Positions 8,826 through 17,962 of a stretch of 64,000 nucleotides of DNA are shown here, piece after piece (the first letter of the stretch is position 1; every line of letters begins with the position of its first letter). Origin of the DNA: Moorella glycerini (GTDB lineage Bacteria > Bacillota > DSM-521 > Neomoorellales > Neomoorellaceae); assembly GCF_009735625.1 (NCBI RefSeq), contig NZ_CP046244.1, forward strand, positions 930,001 through 994,000, given 5' to 3'. The position numbers and the translations under genes were made by a program. The notes under the pieces are model-generated. The model was given only the letters and a program-made list of their open reading frames with translations. It did no database searches and had not been told where the DNA came from.

Positions 8826-10936
8826 CATTTCCCTCCCCTCCCCGGCAGGGCCCTGGATATACGGCACTGGAGATTTTTATGCATAAAACCGCCCCCGACG
8901 GGATCGGTAAGAGCTGGGAAGAGAGAATTGGCCGGCTCCCGGCCAAAGACCGCCTGGCCGTAATAGGGCTGGGTAAAGACACAATTAGGTGGTAATCCCG
9001 CTACCGGGCGGGCAGGTAAAGTAATGGCGCCATAGGCCGTCTCGACAATAAGTTCTTCGCCCGGGCGAATACCCAGGGCCGCTGCCAGGTCAGCATTAAT
9101 TTCCAGGCAGGGCTCTTGCAAATCCCGCGCCCAGCTGCTGTACTGGCACTGGGTATGGTAGTGATAAGCCACCTTGGCGGTACTTAGCAGGAAGGGGTAA
9201 TCGGTAACCTTTTCCCGGCTGTTCCCGGGAGCTTGCAAGACATCCTGGAAATAAGGGTAACGAGCAGCCAGTATTTTCGCATCCATTTGTTCCAGCTCTA
9301 CCTTGCCGGAAGGAGTTGGGAAGCTCTTATCTTCATATAGGCGCCGGCGGGGCTCCTGACCAGCAGGAAAAGGATAGCTTATTCCCCCGGCACTAGAACG
9401 TAAGGCCGCAATAGTAATGCCCTTGATAGACGGTGTAAACTCACGCTCCAATTCCCAGCTTGAGGCCGGGTCAGGCGGGAAATATTCGGCCGGTAAATGC
9501 AAGCGCCTGGCCAGGAGCCGGAAAAATTCAGCTGCCGATTTGGCTTCTCCTGGCGGTTCCAGGACAGCTTCCCGCCACTGCAGGACACGATTAACACTGG
9601 CCTGGGCGGAAGCTTCCTCCAGCCAGTGGGTGGCCGGGAGGACAATATCAGCACAGGTTGCCGTATCATCCATTAAGAGGGTATGGCTGATTACCAGGTC
9701 AAGTTTCTCCAGGGCCGCCCGCATCTGCCGGGAAGCCGGCCAGGTAACGGCCGGATTACCGGCTACGTAGAGGACTTTAATCTCCCCCCCTAACATGGCC
9801 TCATAAAATTCTTGCGCGTCCCGTTTTTTTTCCGGCTTAGATACCAGCTCTGGCGGAATCAGGCCCTGGACTTTACCATAATCGACGATGTGGGAAATAA
9901 TCCCGCCCCCGGGTTGCCCGATATTACCCAGGATGGCCATCAAGGCCTCAAAGGCCAGCAGGGCACCGGTCCCATTACTGGCCGTTGCCAAGCCCCGGCC
10001 GGGGTAAAAAAGACCCGGTTTGCGGTTAGCCAGGTCCCCGGCCAGTTGCTCGATGGTCGCGGCTGGAATTCCGGTAATTGCCTCCGCCCTCTCTGGTGTA
10101 TATTCCCGGACGGCTACCGCCAGGCCGGCAAAACCCCGGGTAAAGCCAGCCACAAACTCCCGGTCATATAGTTCGCGGGTAATGATAATGTGGAGCAGGG
10201 CCAGTCCCAGGGCAGCGTCCGTACCCGGCCGGATTGGGATGAACTGGTCCGCCTGCCTGGCTGTATCGGTCTGGCGGACATCGATAACAATGACTTTGGT
10301 GCCCCGGCGCCTGGCCTCCTGCACCCAGTGGAACTGGCCGGCCTTGGTCTGGGCCAGGTTATTACCAGCTAAAAGGAGGAGCCTGGCCTCCATTACATCC
10401 GCCAGGGGATTAGGAGTTGCAGCTGAGCCAAAAAGGGAAATCCGGGCCCGCCGCTCTGATTCATAGCATATAGGGGACGTGCCATAGGAATTCAGTCCCG
10501 TGAGTTCAGCAAAAATACCATGAATAAACTTGCTATGGGACCCCCCGATTTTAGAAATAATAGCAGCCACCGCAGCATTGCCGTAAGTTTCTCTAGCCTG
10601 CTCCCACCGGCCGGCAATCAGGTCCATGGCTTCTTCCCAGCTCAGGCGACGGAAATGGCCCCGCTCCTTTTTTAAGGGATAAAGGACCCGGGCCGGGCTG
10701 TTTAAAATCTGGGCGGTTTCCATGGGTTTGGGGCAAATGTGCCCTTTATTCCAGGGATTATCCGGGTCACCATAAATACCCGCCAGCTTCCCCCGGGCAT
10801 CCAGGGCAACTAGCAGGCCACAGCCGCCGTTGCAAAGGCCACAAACACTGCGCACCAATCTTCTGGCTTCACTGCTCCCGCTAACTTCCTGCCGCCGGGC
10901 CGGCCGGATATAGCGTGCTAATAGATTAGAATACAT
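8825..10936 (-). CDS. Molybdopterin oxidoreductase catalytic subunit (MopB family)
   Basis: This 703-aa protein has the N-terminal 4Fe-4S motif C32-x2-C35-x3-C39-x28-C68. Molybdopterin-guanine-dinucleotide regions follow, and a dinucleotide-binding C-terminal domain lies at about 585-690. Cys157, in the GTSPICYES stretch, is a plausible Mo or W ligand, as in polysulfide/thiosulfate reductases. No twin-arginine signal is seen, so it should be cytoplasmic. The substrate is not clear: thiosulfate/polysulfide reductase-like is the nearest fit, but hydroxylases and transhydroxylases share the fold. It overlaps both neighbours in the operon. Confidence 0.85.
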   Translation of the reverse strand: MYSNLLARYIRPARRQEVSGSSEARRLVRSVCGLCNGGCGLLVALDARGKLAGIYGDPDNPWNKGHICPKPMETAQILNSPARVLYPLKKERGHFRRLSWEEAMDLIAGRWEQARETYGNAAVAAIISKIGGSHSKFIHGIFAELTGLNSYGTSPICYESERRARISLFGSAATPNPLADVMEARLLLLAGNNLAQTKAGQFHWVQEARRRGTKVIVIDVRQTDTARQADQFIPIRPGTDAALGLALLHIIITRELYDREFVAGFTRGFAGLAVAVREYTPERAEAITGIPAATIEQLAGDLANRKPGLFYPGRGLATASNGTGALLAFEALMAILGNIGQPGGGIISHIVDYGKVQGLIPPELVSKPEKKRDAQEFYEAMLGGEIKVLYVAGNPAVTWPASRQMRAALEKLDLVISHTLLMDDTATCADIVLPATHWLEEASAQASVNRVLQWREAVLEPPGEAKSAAEFFRLLARRLHLPAEYFPPDPASSWELEREFTPSIKGITIAALRSSAGGISYPFPAGQEPRRRLYEDKSFPTPSGKVELEQMDAKILAARYPYFQDVLQAPGNSREKVTDYPFLLSTAKVAYHYHTQCQYSSWARDLQEPCLEINADLAAALGIRPGEELIVETAYGAITLPARPVAGLPPNCVFTQPYYGQAVFGREPANSLFPALTDPVGGGFMHKNLQCRISRALPGRGGK

Positions 10937-12206
10937 TGGCCACTACCCTCCCCCACCCTTGCTGTGCAGGGTTACGGAATTGTTGCCACAGCCTGGCTAC
11001 CCCGAAATTACCTTGAATAAATTCTTTTTCGTGACCCTCTATTACTGCCCCCCTGGCTATAAGCCCGGTTATAACTCCAGCTCCCCGGAGATCACCAATT
11101 AAAGTCATCCCCGCCAGGCGACCCTTCCTGGTAACAATTTTGCGGTAAGTCATTCTTGTTGAGTCTAAAGTAAAGTATTCGCGATCATCAACACCTGTAG
11201 CTGCCGGCAGGCCGGCACTGGCCAGGGGTAAACCACCTATTTCCGTGGCGTTGACAGCCAAAGATCCCCTGTGCTCCCGTGGCAGACCCGCCATATTATA
11301 TCCAGCCACCCTGCCCTGGGCGGCAGCACTCGGCCAAACGGCCACTATACCCCTTTCGCCCCGGGCCAGGTCGAAATGTTCGGCCACATCACCGGCAGCA
11401 TAAATACCCGGTAAACTGGTAGCCATATGGTCATCAACTATAATCCCGGCGTTGATGTCCGCCCCGGCATCCGCCAGCAAGTCATAGTTAGTTTTGACTC
11501 CTACTCCTACTACTACCAGATCGCAGGGGATAACCCGGCCGTCATCCAGGCTGACCCCGGTAACCTTATCCCCATCCAGGATGGCTGTAACCTGCCGGCC
11601 TAATGCTAAGTCGATACCCCTGGCCCGTAAAGCTATTGCTATCAGGCTGGCGCCCCGCTCGTCTAAAGCCTGGGGCAGGAGATAGGGTAAAAACTCCACA
11701 ATAGTTACTGCCAGCCCTAAGCCCCGCAGGGCGGCAGCAGCTTCCACCCCTACCAGGCCGCCGCCGATAACGACGGCTTGCCGGCAATGAGCAGCAAAGG
11801 ACTTTAACTGGCGGGCATCCTCCAGGTTACGGAAGGTAAAAACGCCACAGGCTTCCCGGCCGGGAATGGGCGGTATCCGGGCCGCCGCCCCGGTAGCAAT
11901 GAGCAAACGGTCATAAGGAACTTCTTCGCCGCCGGCCAGGACTACCACCCCGGAGGCCGGCCGCACTTTAACGGCCCGCCGGCCCAGACAGGTCCTGACG
12001 CCCAGGGCCTCATAGAAAGAAGGAGGCCGGATCCACAGCCCTTCCTCCTGGATTTGCCCTTCAAGATAATAAGGCAGCAGGCAGCGCGAGTATGGTGGCC
12101 CTGTTTCCGTGGAGATTAACGTAATCTTACCCCCTGGATCCTCGCAGCGGATGGCCTCCACGGCAAAAACAGCGGCGGCACTGTTCCCAACTATGACGTA
12201 GTCCAT
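10926..12206 (-). CDS. FAD/NAD(P)-dependent oxidoreductase, FNOR type
   Basis: The ATG at 12206 gives 426 residues and has GGAGGTGG upstream; an earlier in-frame start is less likely. An FAD-binding Rossmann motif opens the protein (YVIVGNSAAAVFAVEAI). A second NAD-binding motif, VVIGGGLVGVEAAAAL, lies near residue 150, and the FAD-closing motif YAAGDVAEH near 270. The family includes NADH oxidases and CoA-disulfide reductases. In several CO-oxidising Firmicutes a similar gene follows cooF-cooS, and the same order is seen here. It probably moves electrons between NAD(P)H and the Fe-S partners. It overlaps the CODH-like gene by 16 bp. Confidence 0.85.
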   Translation of the reverse strand: MDYVIVGNSAAAVFAVEAIRCEDPGGKITLISTETGPPYSRCLLPYYLEGQIQEEGLWIRPPSFYEALGVRTCLGRRAVKVRPASGVVVLAGGEEVPYDRLLIATGAAARIPPIPGREACGVFTFRNLEDARQLKSFAAHCRQAVVIGGGLVGVEAAAALRGLGLAVTIVEFLPYLLPQALDERGASLIAIALRARGIDLALGRQVTAILDGDKVTGVSLDDGRVIPCDLVVVGVGVKTNYDLLADAGADINAGIIVDDHMATSLPGIYAAGDVAEHFDLARGERGIVAVWPSAAAQGRVAGYNMAGLPREHRGSLAVNATEIGGLPLASAGLPAATGVDDREYFTLDSTRMTYRKIVTRKGRLAGMTLIGDLRGAGVITGLIARGAVIEGHEKEFIQGNFGVARLWQQFRNPAQQGWGRVVANVF

Positions 12207-13612
12207 CCTGCTGCCACCTCCTCTGCGGCGGAACCAGAATGGCAACTGGCACCGAAGAGCCCGGCCGTGCCCGGGCTGATAAAATTAGCCATCTGGCTGG
12301 CTAAGAAAACTTCAGCCCCATGGGCGATGACCGTTGCTATTCCCGGATAAGCCCGGCTACAGCCAATAACCGGCCAGTAAACTTTCAGCGGCAGTTTCCC
12401 TTGAACAGCCGCCGCCACTGCCAGTCCCCTGACCAGGCCCCGGCAACCGCCTAAATGGAAAACCTGCCCCATATAGCCGGCAGCAATCAATTCGTCCAGG
12501 CCACAACCACCAGCCAGGACGAGGAAACCTTCTTCCAGGAGCTGGCGAGCCAGGTTAACCGTCCCGGTGCCTTCACACAGGAAAAGCAAAGCTATCCCCC
12601 GCATCTCTTTAGCCAGGGCTTCTCCTGCCAGAACTTCCACCAGGTCTTGCTGCCAGCCCGTTAACAGGGAGTGAGGTTTAAACGCGTAATTACTGGAGAT
12701 TACCGGGCCTTCCTGATGGGCTGCCAGGGCTTGACGAATTAATTCCTGCGCCAGGCCTTCCCAATTGGAACCATCAGGTTTAATTTCATTAAGATTTACG
12801 CCCTTTATCCTGCTGCCGGTTAATTGAAAGGGGAGTAAGACACCGCTGGTGTCCGCTATAGCTACCAGGTCCACCACACCCGCCGCCATAGTTTCCCGCA
12901 GGACTGCTTCATTGCCCAGGTAAGGCAGCCCCAGCCGCCAGGCTAAATAATCCCCCTCGCGGCCGGCTGCTACAAGCTGGATGCCCCTGGCGCCATAGTT
13001 GTCTATTGGAGTAGCCGTGGCCGCAATTTGCTTTTTGATTGCTGCCGCCAGGTAGGGTCGGCTACCGTCAATAACGATCGATACTACTTCCGGACTTAAT
13101 AGACCCGGCCCGGCAGGAACTGTAGTCAATGAAGTTAAACCCAGGCTGTCATTGTATAGCTTCTCCTGCTGAGCAAGCCCGGCATAAAAGGCCGCCAGGG
13201 CTACGCGGATGGCCTTGAGTTCCAATTCTTCCCGCCTGCTGCTGCCGGGACGAGCAACCTGGGCTAAAGCTGAAACCATCTCGGCCCCTGCTGGTCCAGG
13301 CCATACACCCCTATCTTTCCACAGGCTTAATTTCCCGGCAGGAATAGTAGCTGCCACAGCAGTCTCCAGCTGCCAGCTTTCTTCCAAATAAAGGGCACTG
13401 CCGGCCAGGACCTTTTCTAAAGTAGACCGTCCCGCCAGATTATCAGCCCCGGCGCCGCAGGCACCCAGGCTGGCGCCATAACCAAAAGGATCAATGCGGC
13501 AAGGTCCCTGGGGACAGCGAGTACAACACAGGCCCAATTTCGCAAAACCGCACCTGAGCCCTTCAGGCTGGCGCCGGGGTGTTTCCGCCAGGATATTTTT
13601 GGAGTTGAACAT
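12191..13612 (-). CDS. Short CODH (CooS)-like protein lacking part of the C-cluster ligands
   Basis: This 473-aa protein is shorter than CooS (about 630). The N terminus keeps the B/D-cluster pattern: Cys21, 29, 30, 33, 38 and 52 in a GLCCTRCPQGPCRI context. C-terminal Cys346, Cys370 and Cys390 line up by context with C-cluster ligands 446, 476 and 526 of the Carboxydothermus enzyme. The equivalents of His261, Cys295 and Cys333 appear replaced: GHNP becomes GSRP, GICCTGNE becomes AAGREGDY, and VQCIMP becomes TSGVLLP. A normal Ni-Fe C-cluster is therefore unlikely and CO oxidation is doubtful. A CooF-like ferredoxin precedes it and an FNOR-type flavoprotein follows. The function is not known. 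Confidence 0.8.
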   Translation of the reverse strand: MFNSKNILAETPRRQPEGLRCGFAKLGLCCTRCPQGPCRIDPFGYGASLGACGAGADNLAGRSTLEKVLAGSALYLEESWQLETAVAATIPAGKLSLWKDRGVWPGPAGAEMVSALAQVARPGSSRREELELKAIRVALAAFYAGLAQQEKLYNDSLGLTSLTTVPAGPGLLSPEVVSIVIDGSRPYLAAAIKKQIAATATPIDNYGARGIQLVAAGREGDYLAWRLGLPYLGNEAVLRETMAAGVVDLVAIADTSGVLLPFQLTGSRIKGVNLNEIKPDGSNWEGLAQELIRQALAAHQEGPVISSNYAFKPHSLLTGWQQDLVEVLAGEALAKEMRGIALLFLCEGTGTVNLARQLLEEGFLVLAGGCGLDELIAAGYMGQVFHLGGCRGLVRGLAVAAAVQGKLPLKVYWPVIGCSRAYPGIATVIAHGAEVFLASQMANFISPGTAGLFGASCHSGSAAEEVAAGWTTS

Positions 13613-13624
13613 GCTAACCCTCCT

Positions 13625-14050
13625 TCACACCGCGAACGGCCCTTCAGCGTAGATTAAAGCCCCGGTAGGACAGGCATGGGCACAGGCCGGCTCCCCGCGA
13701 CCGCTACATAAATCACACTTCCAGGCCTTCCTCTTGCCGGGAAAAGGAAACACCGCCCCTAACGGGCAGACGGTAACGCACATCCAGCAGCCGACACATT
13801 GCTCCCAGTCGCTGGCAACTCCCCCCTCCGGAGTAAAATGCATGGCCCCACTGGTACAGGCTTTGAGGCAAAGCGGGTCCTGGCAATGGCCACAAACCGC
13901 AGGCCAGGCGCCTTCCCCGGCTGGCTGGACCTGGAGGCGGGGCCTGTTGCTAGAACCTGGAGCATTAGTACGGGTCTGGGCTTCAGAACAGGCCAGTTCA
14001 CAGGCCAGGCAGGCCAGACAACGCTCAGGGCGGACAAATAACTGTTTCAT
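13625..14050 (-). CDS. CooF-like four-cluster ferredoxin
   Basis: Starting at the ATG behind CAGGAGT, the protein has 141 residues. Cys groups are CLACLACELAC, CGHCQDPLCLKAC, CVGCWMCVTVCP and CDLCSGRGEPACAHACP, the pattern of CooF and HycB-like electron carriers. It sits 12 bp before the CODH-like gene, the usual cooF-cooS order. It is the likely electron partner of that protein and of the flavoprotein downstream. Confidence 0.85.
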   Translation of the reverse strand: MKQLFVRPERCLACLACELACSEAQTRTNAPGSSNRPRLQVQPAGEGAWPAVCGHCQDPLCLKACTSGAMHFTPEGGVASDWEQCVGCWMCVTVCPLGAVFPFPGKRKAWKCDLCSGRGEPACAHACPTGALIYAEGPFAV

Positions 14051-14072
14051 CGCTTTTACTCCTGTTCCCCTT

Positions 14073-14711
14073 CTACGACTCACCGGTGCTTTCTCCTATC
14101 CGTCGTCCCAATTCTCTTCCCAACTCCCTTGCCCGGGCCACCAGTCTTTCGTTATCACCGGCCCGGCAAAACATTTCTGGCTTTATTGCGTGGCTCCCAT
14201 AATACAAGGGGACATTGCTATAAGCACATTCTTCACCATACCCGCAAGAAAGACAGGGAGCATTGCCGGGAACCTGGATACTACCTACCAGGTTCATGCG
14301 ATACCAATTAAAAAAGTATCTCAGGTATTCTTCCACCCTGGTGGCATCGCGAAATCCTCCGGCTACCGCTATGCCAAACTTACCCTGGGTTAACATCACA
14401 CGATGCTTCAGGGGATAAAGCCTCTCTAAAAAAGTTTTCGTTAAGGCGTTTAATGAAAAAAAGGTGGGGAAGCCCCCGATGACAATCCCCCGGGCAGCTT
14501 CCACCTTGGCCAGGATTTCATTCATCCCATCCTGCTGGACACACCTGTTGGTAGCAGCGCATTTTAAACACGCCAGGCAAGGACGCAGGTGGTAACGGGA
14601 TAGCTTGATAAACTCTGTTTCCAGGCCGGTAGCGACAAGGATTTCCTGGATAACAAAATCCAGATTACTATTAACTATTGAACTGCCGCTAAAGCCGACT
14701 ACTAAAGCCAT
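14073..14711 (-). CDS. Iron-sulfur flavoprotein / NADPH-dependent FMN reductase family
   Basis: This 212-aa protein starts at the ATG after GGAGGCAAAAGAA. It has a flavodoxin-like FMN fold: VVGFSGSS at the N terminus and IVIGGFPTFFSLNALTKTFLERLYPL in the middle. It also has a compact cysteine motif CLACLKCAATNRC (C-x2-C-x2-C-x5-C), the signature of archaeal-type iron-sulfur flavoproteins (Isf). Further Cys pairs occur near residue 160 (CLSCGYGEEC). It probably passes electrons between ferredoxin and flavin within this operon; one possible task is reductive reactivation of the corrinoid protein. Confidence 0.8.
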   Translation of the reverse strand: MALVVGFSGSSIVNSNLDFVIQEILVATGLETEFIKLSRYHLRPCLACLKCAATNRCVQQDGMNEILAKVEAARGIVIGGFPTFFSLNALTKTFLERLYPLKHRVMLTQGKFGIAVAGGFRDATRVEEYLRYFFNWYRMNLVGSIQVPGNAPCLSCGYGEECAYSNVPLYYGSHAIKPEMFCRAGDNERLVARARELGRELGRRIGESTGES

Positions 14712-14753
14712 TTCTTTTGCCTCCACCGAAAACTACTTACATTACCCCTGCAA

Positions 14754-16394
14754 TTATACACCCGCCGGTCTTTCCTGAGGTATGCTCCCACAATCTTCCT
14801 CCAACTCCCGCGGCCCCACCAGGGAGAGGACCAGGCAGAAGCAGCCCACTACTACCAGGAAGGCCACCAGGCCAAAAAGCCCCATCTTATATAACCACCC
14901 GAAACGGGTAACAAGGAGCAGTACCATGGCTGCCGTCAGTATCCCGGCGCCCATAGCCAAGTTCTTCTTCCCAGCTGTAAGCTCGCCGCCTACTTGCCAC
15001 TGGCCGGCCTTTTCTACCAGCGTTACCATTATCAGGGCCAGAATGTTCATGGACATACCAAAGAATACCGGGTGGATGTTGAGGTAAAATTTGGCAGGGT
15101 CCCAGTGACCCAGGGCATACCAGGTGAGACCGCTGATAAAGCCTGCCGCCAGGGCGGCTACCGCTGCTCGCTTCGTGGCCAGGGGCCAGAAAAGGGCGGC
15201 TACTACCGGCGCAAAGGTCGCCCCGTTGCGGAGTGTCCAGGCAAATACATTCCACCAGGCAGCCTGCTCGCTACGGAGAATGCCAAAAATAATCATCATT
15301 ACCGTTAAAACTACCAGGGAAACCTTGGTGTAGTAAACCTTCTGAGCATCCGTTATCTTTGGGTTAATGGCGGCCATGGTGTCCCGTCCCAGACTGGTGG
15401 CCCCGGAAAACTGGCAGGGGGCACCCCACCCCAGGGCACAGGCCCAGACACCAAGGAAAAAGAGGCCTACCAGGGGAGCCGGTAAAACCTGCGCCAGGTA
15501 CAGGGGCACCTGTACCATGCCCCGGGTACCACCAGGGGCTACTACCGCCGCCGCCAGGCCGAAGAGCACGCCGAAGAAGATAAAGATAATGTTGGCGGCA
15601 AAGGCCATGAGCAAACCTTTACGCCCTTCCTCCACCGTCCGGCAGGAGAGGGCCATCTGGAAGGCTGCCTGAGCCAAAAGTACGTTAATTAAAAAGGTGG
15701 CAAACCAGGCGATGATTAACTGCAAACCCACCCCGTCCAGGCTGAACATGGCCGGCTTGCTAGCCGCCAGCTGGGCCAGGCCGCTGAAGCCGGGTTTGAT
15801 AAAGAAGGCTATGCCCCCTATAATAAACATAATGGCAAACATGATGTTATTGGCCGTCTGGGTGACCACTACCGACCACATCCCGCCGGACTGGAGATAA
15901 ATTAGCAATAACAATGCCGTAATAACTACCGCCATGGTAATAGGTATATGGGTAAAGGCAGAAACAGCCGAGGCAAAGGCCAGGGTTGTAGCCACCGACC
16001 ACATGGGGAAGGTAAAGGCGGTAATGGCGCCCGCCACACCCAGGGCCACGCGACCAAAATGGTCGCCAATCAACCCTGATATGGTCACCATCATCCGTTT
16101 CCGGAAATTACCGATGAGAAGCAAGGCAATAATCAGGACATGGACCATTTCGGCCACACCGTACCACCCGGCCGAAATGCCTTTTACATAGGAAAGTTCC
16201 ATGATGGCAATAAATGAGGAGCCGGAGAATAATCCCGTGATACAGACAAAGACCATCCACGGCCGGAAAGAACGGCCACCGACAAAGTAGCCTTCGCTGC
16301 TCTGGGCTCTACGGCGTACCACGTTGCCCAGAAAAATCAAGACGGCCGTATAAACTATGGCTAACCCAATGACCCAACTACCAGTAGCATTCAT
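14754..16394 (-). CDS. Sodium:solute symporter (SSS family), copy 1
   Basis: A GGGAGGT site six bases before the second ATG selects 16394 as start (546 aa). About 13 membrane spans are visible, with SSS features such as GLFSGSSFIAIMELSYVKGISAGWYG and the GWGAPCQFSGATSLGRD block. It is strongly similar along its whole length to the symporter at 21554-23200. Lying between the methyltransferase and redox genes, it probably imports the methylated substrate of this operon. The substrate is not identifiable from sequence. Confidence 0.85.
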   Translation of the reverse strand: MNATGSWVIGLAIVYTAVLIFLGNVVRRRAQSSEGYFVGGRSFRPWMVFVCITGLFSGSSFIAIMELSYVKGISAGWYGVAEMVHVLIIALLLIGNFRKRMMVTISGLIGDHFGRVALGVAGAITAFTFPMWSVATTLAFASAVSAFTHIPITMAVVITALLLLIYLQSGGMWSVVVTQTANNIMFAIMFIIGGIAFFIKPGFSGLAQLAASKPAMFSLDGVGLQLIIAWFATFLINVLLAQAAFQMALSCRTVEEGRKGLLMAFAANIIFIFFGVLFGLAAAVVAPGGTRGMVQVPLYLAQVLPAPLVGLFFLGVWACALGWGAPCQFSGATSLGRDTMAAINPKITDAQKVYYTKVSLVVLTVMMIIFGILRSEQAAWWNVFAWTLRNGATFAPVVAALFWPLATKRAAVAALAAGFISGLTWYALGHWDPAKFYLNIHPVFFGMSMNILALIMVTLVEKAGQWQVGGELTAGKKNLAMGAGILTAAMVLLLVTRFGWLYKMGLFGLVAFLVVVGCFCLVLSLVGPRELEEDCGSIPQERPAGV

Positions 16395-16471
16395 TACCAT
16401 ACCTCCCTTTCCCTCAGACCTAGGGCCTCTAGCTCGTAGCGTAATACCTCGCAGGCTAGAATAAAAACCAT

Positions 16472-17323
16472 CTATGCCTCCTGGTAATGGCGATAATCCT
16501 CAAGATAACGCATGGCCCACTCATCCCGGCCAGCAAGCAAGTCGGCAGCCCTGATACTCCGGCGGATCCCCCTTGCGATAGGATCAACAATCAAGGCCGT
16601 CGCCCCGGCAGCTATGGCCTGGGCAAAAAAGGCCTTATTGATAGCCTGGCGATCGGGTAACCCGTGGGAAACATTGCTGGCCCCTAAAATCAGGTTTAAA
16701 CCTAATTCCTGGGCCACCAGGCGCATGGCTTCCAGGGTAATGACGGCTGCCTTTTGATCTGCTCCTACCGTCATGGCCAGGCAGTCAATAATAATGTCTT
16801 CCGGCCTGAGGCCAAAGGCGATAGCCCGTTCCAGGATATGCCGGGCTATGGCCAACCGCTCTCGCGGCTCCTGGGGGATGCCTTTTTCATTCATGCAGAG
16901 GCCAACGACTGCTGCCCCGTACTCTTTAACTACTGGTAAAATACGCTGTAAAGATGCTTCCTCGCCCGTTACTGAATTTACCAGGGCCCGGCCGTGGTAA
17001 GCCTTAAGGGCTGCCTGTAGGGCTTCGGGCTTGCTGGAATCAAGACATAAGGGTACATCGACAACATCCATTACCGCTCTAACCGCTTCCGGTAAAAGGG
17101 CAACTTCATCAACGCCGGCAGCCCCGACATTAACATCCAGCATATCGGCCCCGTTTTTTACCTGGGCTACGGCCTCTTCCTGGATTAAAGATAAATTACC
17201 TTCCTGGAGGGCCATGGCCATCCTTTTCCTGCCCGTAGGGTTAATCCGCTCGCCGATGATTACCGTGGGTAGGCCCGGACCAATTTCTACCTGTTTATCT
17301 TTGCGTGAAAGTATTGTCTTCAT
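16472..17323 (-). CDS. Pterin-dependent methyltransferase (DHPS-like, MeTr/AcsE-MtvA type)
   Basis: This 283-aa protein has the dihydropteroate-synthase-like barrel of methyltetrahydrofolate:corrinoid methyltransferases. It shows GERINPTGRKRM at the N terminus, DMLDVNVGA near 60, PLCLDSSKPEAL near 92, LVNSVTGE near 115 and GASNVSHGLPDR near 215. In acetogens these enzymes move a methyl group between a corrinoid protein and tetrahydrofolate. Its ATG directly follows the stop of the corrinoid gene, which makes it the second methyltransferase of a three-component demethylase. Confidence 0.9.
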   Translation of the reverse strand: MKTILSRKDKQVEIGPGLPTVIIGERINPTGRKRMAMALQEGNLSLIQEEAVAQVKNGADMLDVNVGAAGVDEVALLPEAVRAVMDVVDVPLCLDSSKPEALQAALKAYHGRALVNSVTGEEASLQRILPVVKEYGAAVVGLCMNEKGIPQEPRERLAIARHILERAIAFGLRPEDIIIDCLAMTVGADQKAAVITLEAMRLVAQELGLNLILGASNVSHGLPDRQAINKAFFAQAIAAGATALIVDPIARGIRRSIRAADLLAGRDEWAMRYLEDYRHYQEA

Positions 17324-17962
17324 TTAACTCACCTTCAGTAATTCATTGGCCACATCTACAGCTGCAGCCGCATCTTTACCATAACCATCGCAGCCAGCTT
17401 TCCTGGCAAACTCTTCCGTGATGGCAGCCCCACCAGCTATGATTTTTACCTTATCCCGCAGGCCGGCATCCTCAAAGGCTTTAACTGTCGCCGGCACATA
17501 GTTCAAAGTAGAAGTGATCAGGCAAGACATGGCAATAATATCCGCCTTATAATCCCGGGCCGCCTGGACAAATTTTTCCGGGGCAATATCAATCCCCAAA
17601 TTAATTACTTGAAAACCGGCACCCTCGAGCATCATGGCTACCAAATTTTTGCCGATATCATGGAGATCTTCTTTTACAGTGCCAATAACTATTACTCCCC
17701 GCGAGTTTGTTTCTGAAGCTGAAAGTAAAGGTTTCAGTATATCCAGGCCCGCGTGGGTAGCCTTGGCGGCAATCAACACTTCCGGGACATAAACCTCGTT
17801 GCGTTTAAATTTTTCCCCGACAACATTCATGCCGGCAATGATACCTTCATTCAGGATTTGTTGCGGGTCAAAGCCCTCCTCCAGGGCCCGGGTACAGCAT
17901 TCTTTAACTACATTTGGCTTATAGGTGATGATGGCATTTTTAATTTCCTCCAGGATGCTCAC
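17324..17962 (-). CDS. Methyltransferase corrinoid protein (MtvC/MtbC-like)
   Basis: This 212-aa protein has a B12-binding cap domain at about 1-85 and a Rossmann cobalamin-binding domain at about 88-210. The base-off signature DLHDIG, near residue 100, supplies the His that binds cobalt from below; SCLITST and GGAAIT complete the site. The GTG start overlaps the stop of the upstream methyltransferase by 4 bp and has GGAGGAG before it. It should carry the methyl group between the flanking methyltransferases. Confidence 0.93.
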   Translation of the reverse strand: MSILEEIKNAIITYKPNVVKECCTRALEEGFDPQQILNEGIIAGMNVVGEKFKRNEVYVPEVLIAAKATHAGLDILKPLLSASETNSRGVIVIGTVKEDLHDIGKNLVAMMLEGAGFQVINLGIDIAPEKFVQAARDYKADIIAMSCLITSTLNYVPATVKAFEDAGLRDKVKIIAGGAAITEEFARKAGCDGYGKDAAAAVDVANELLKVS

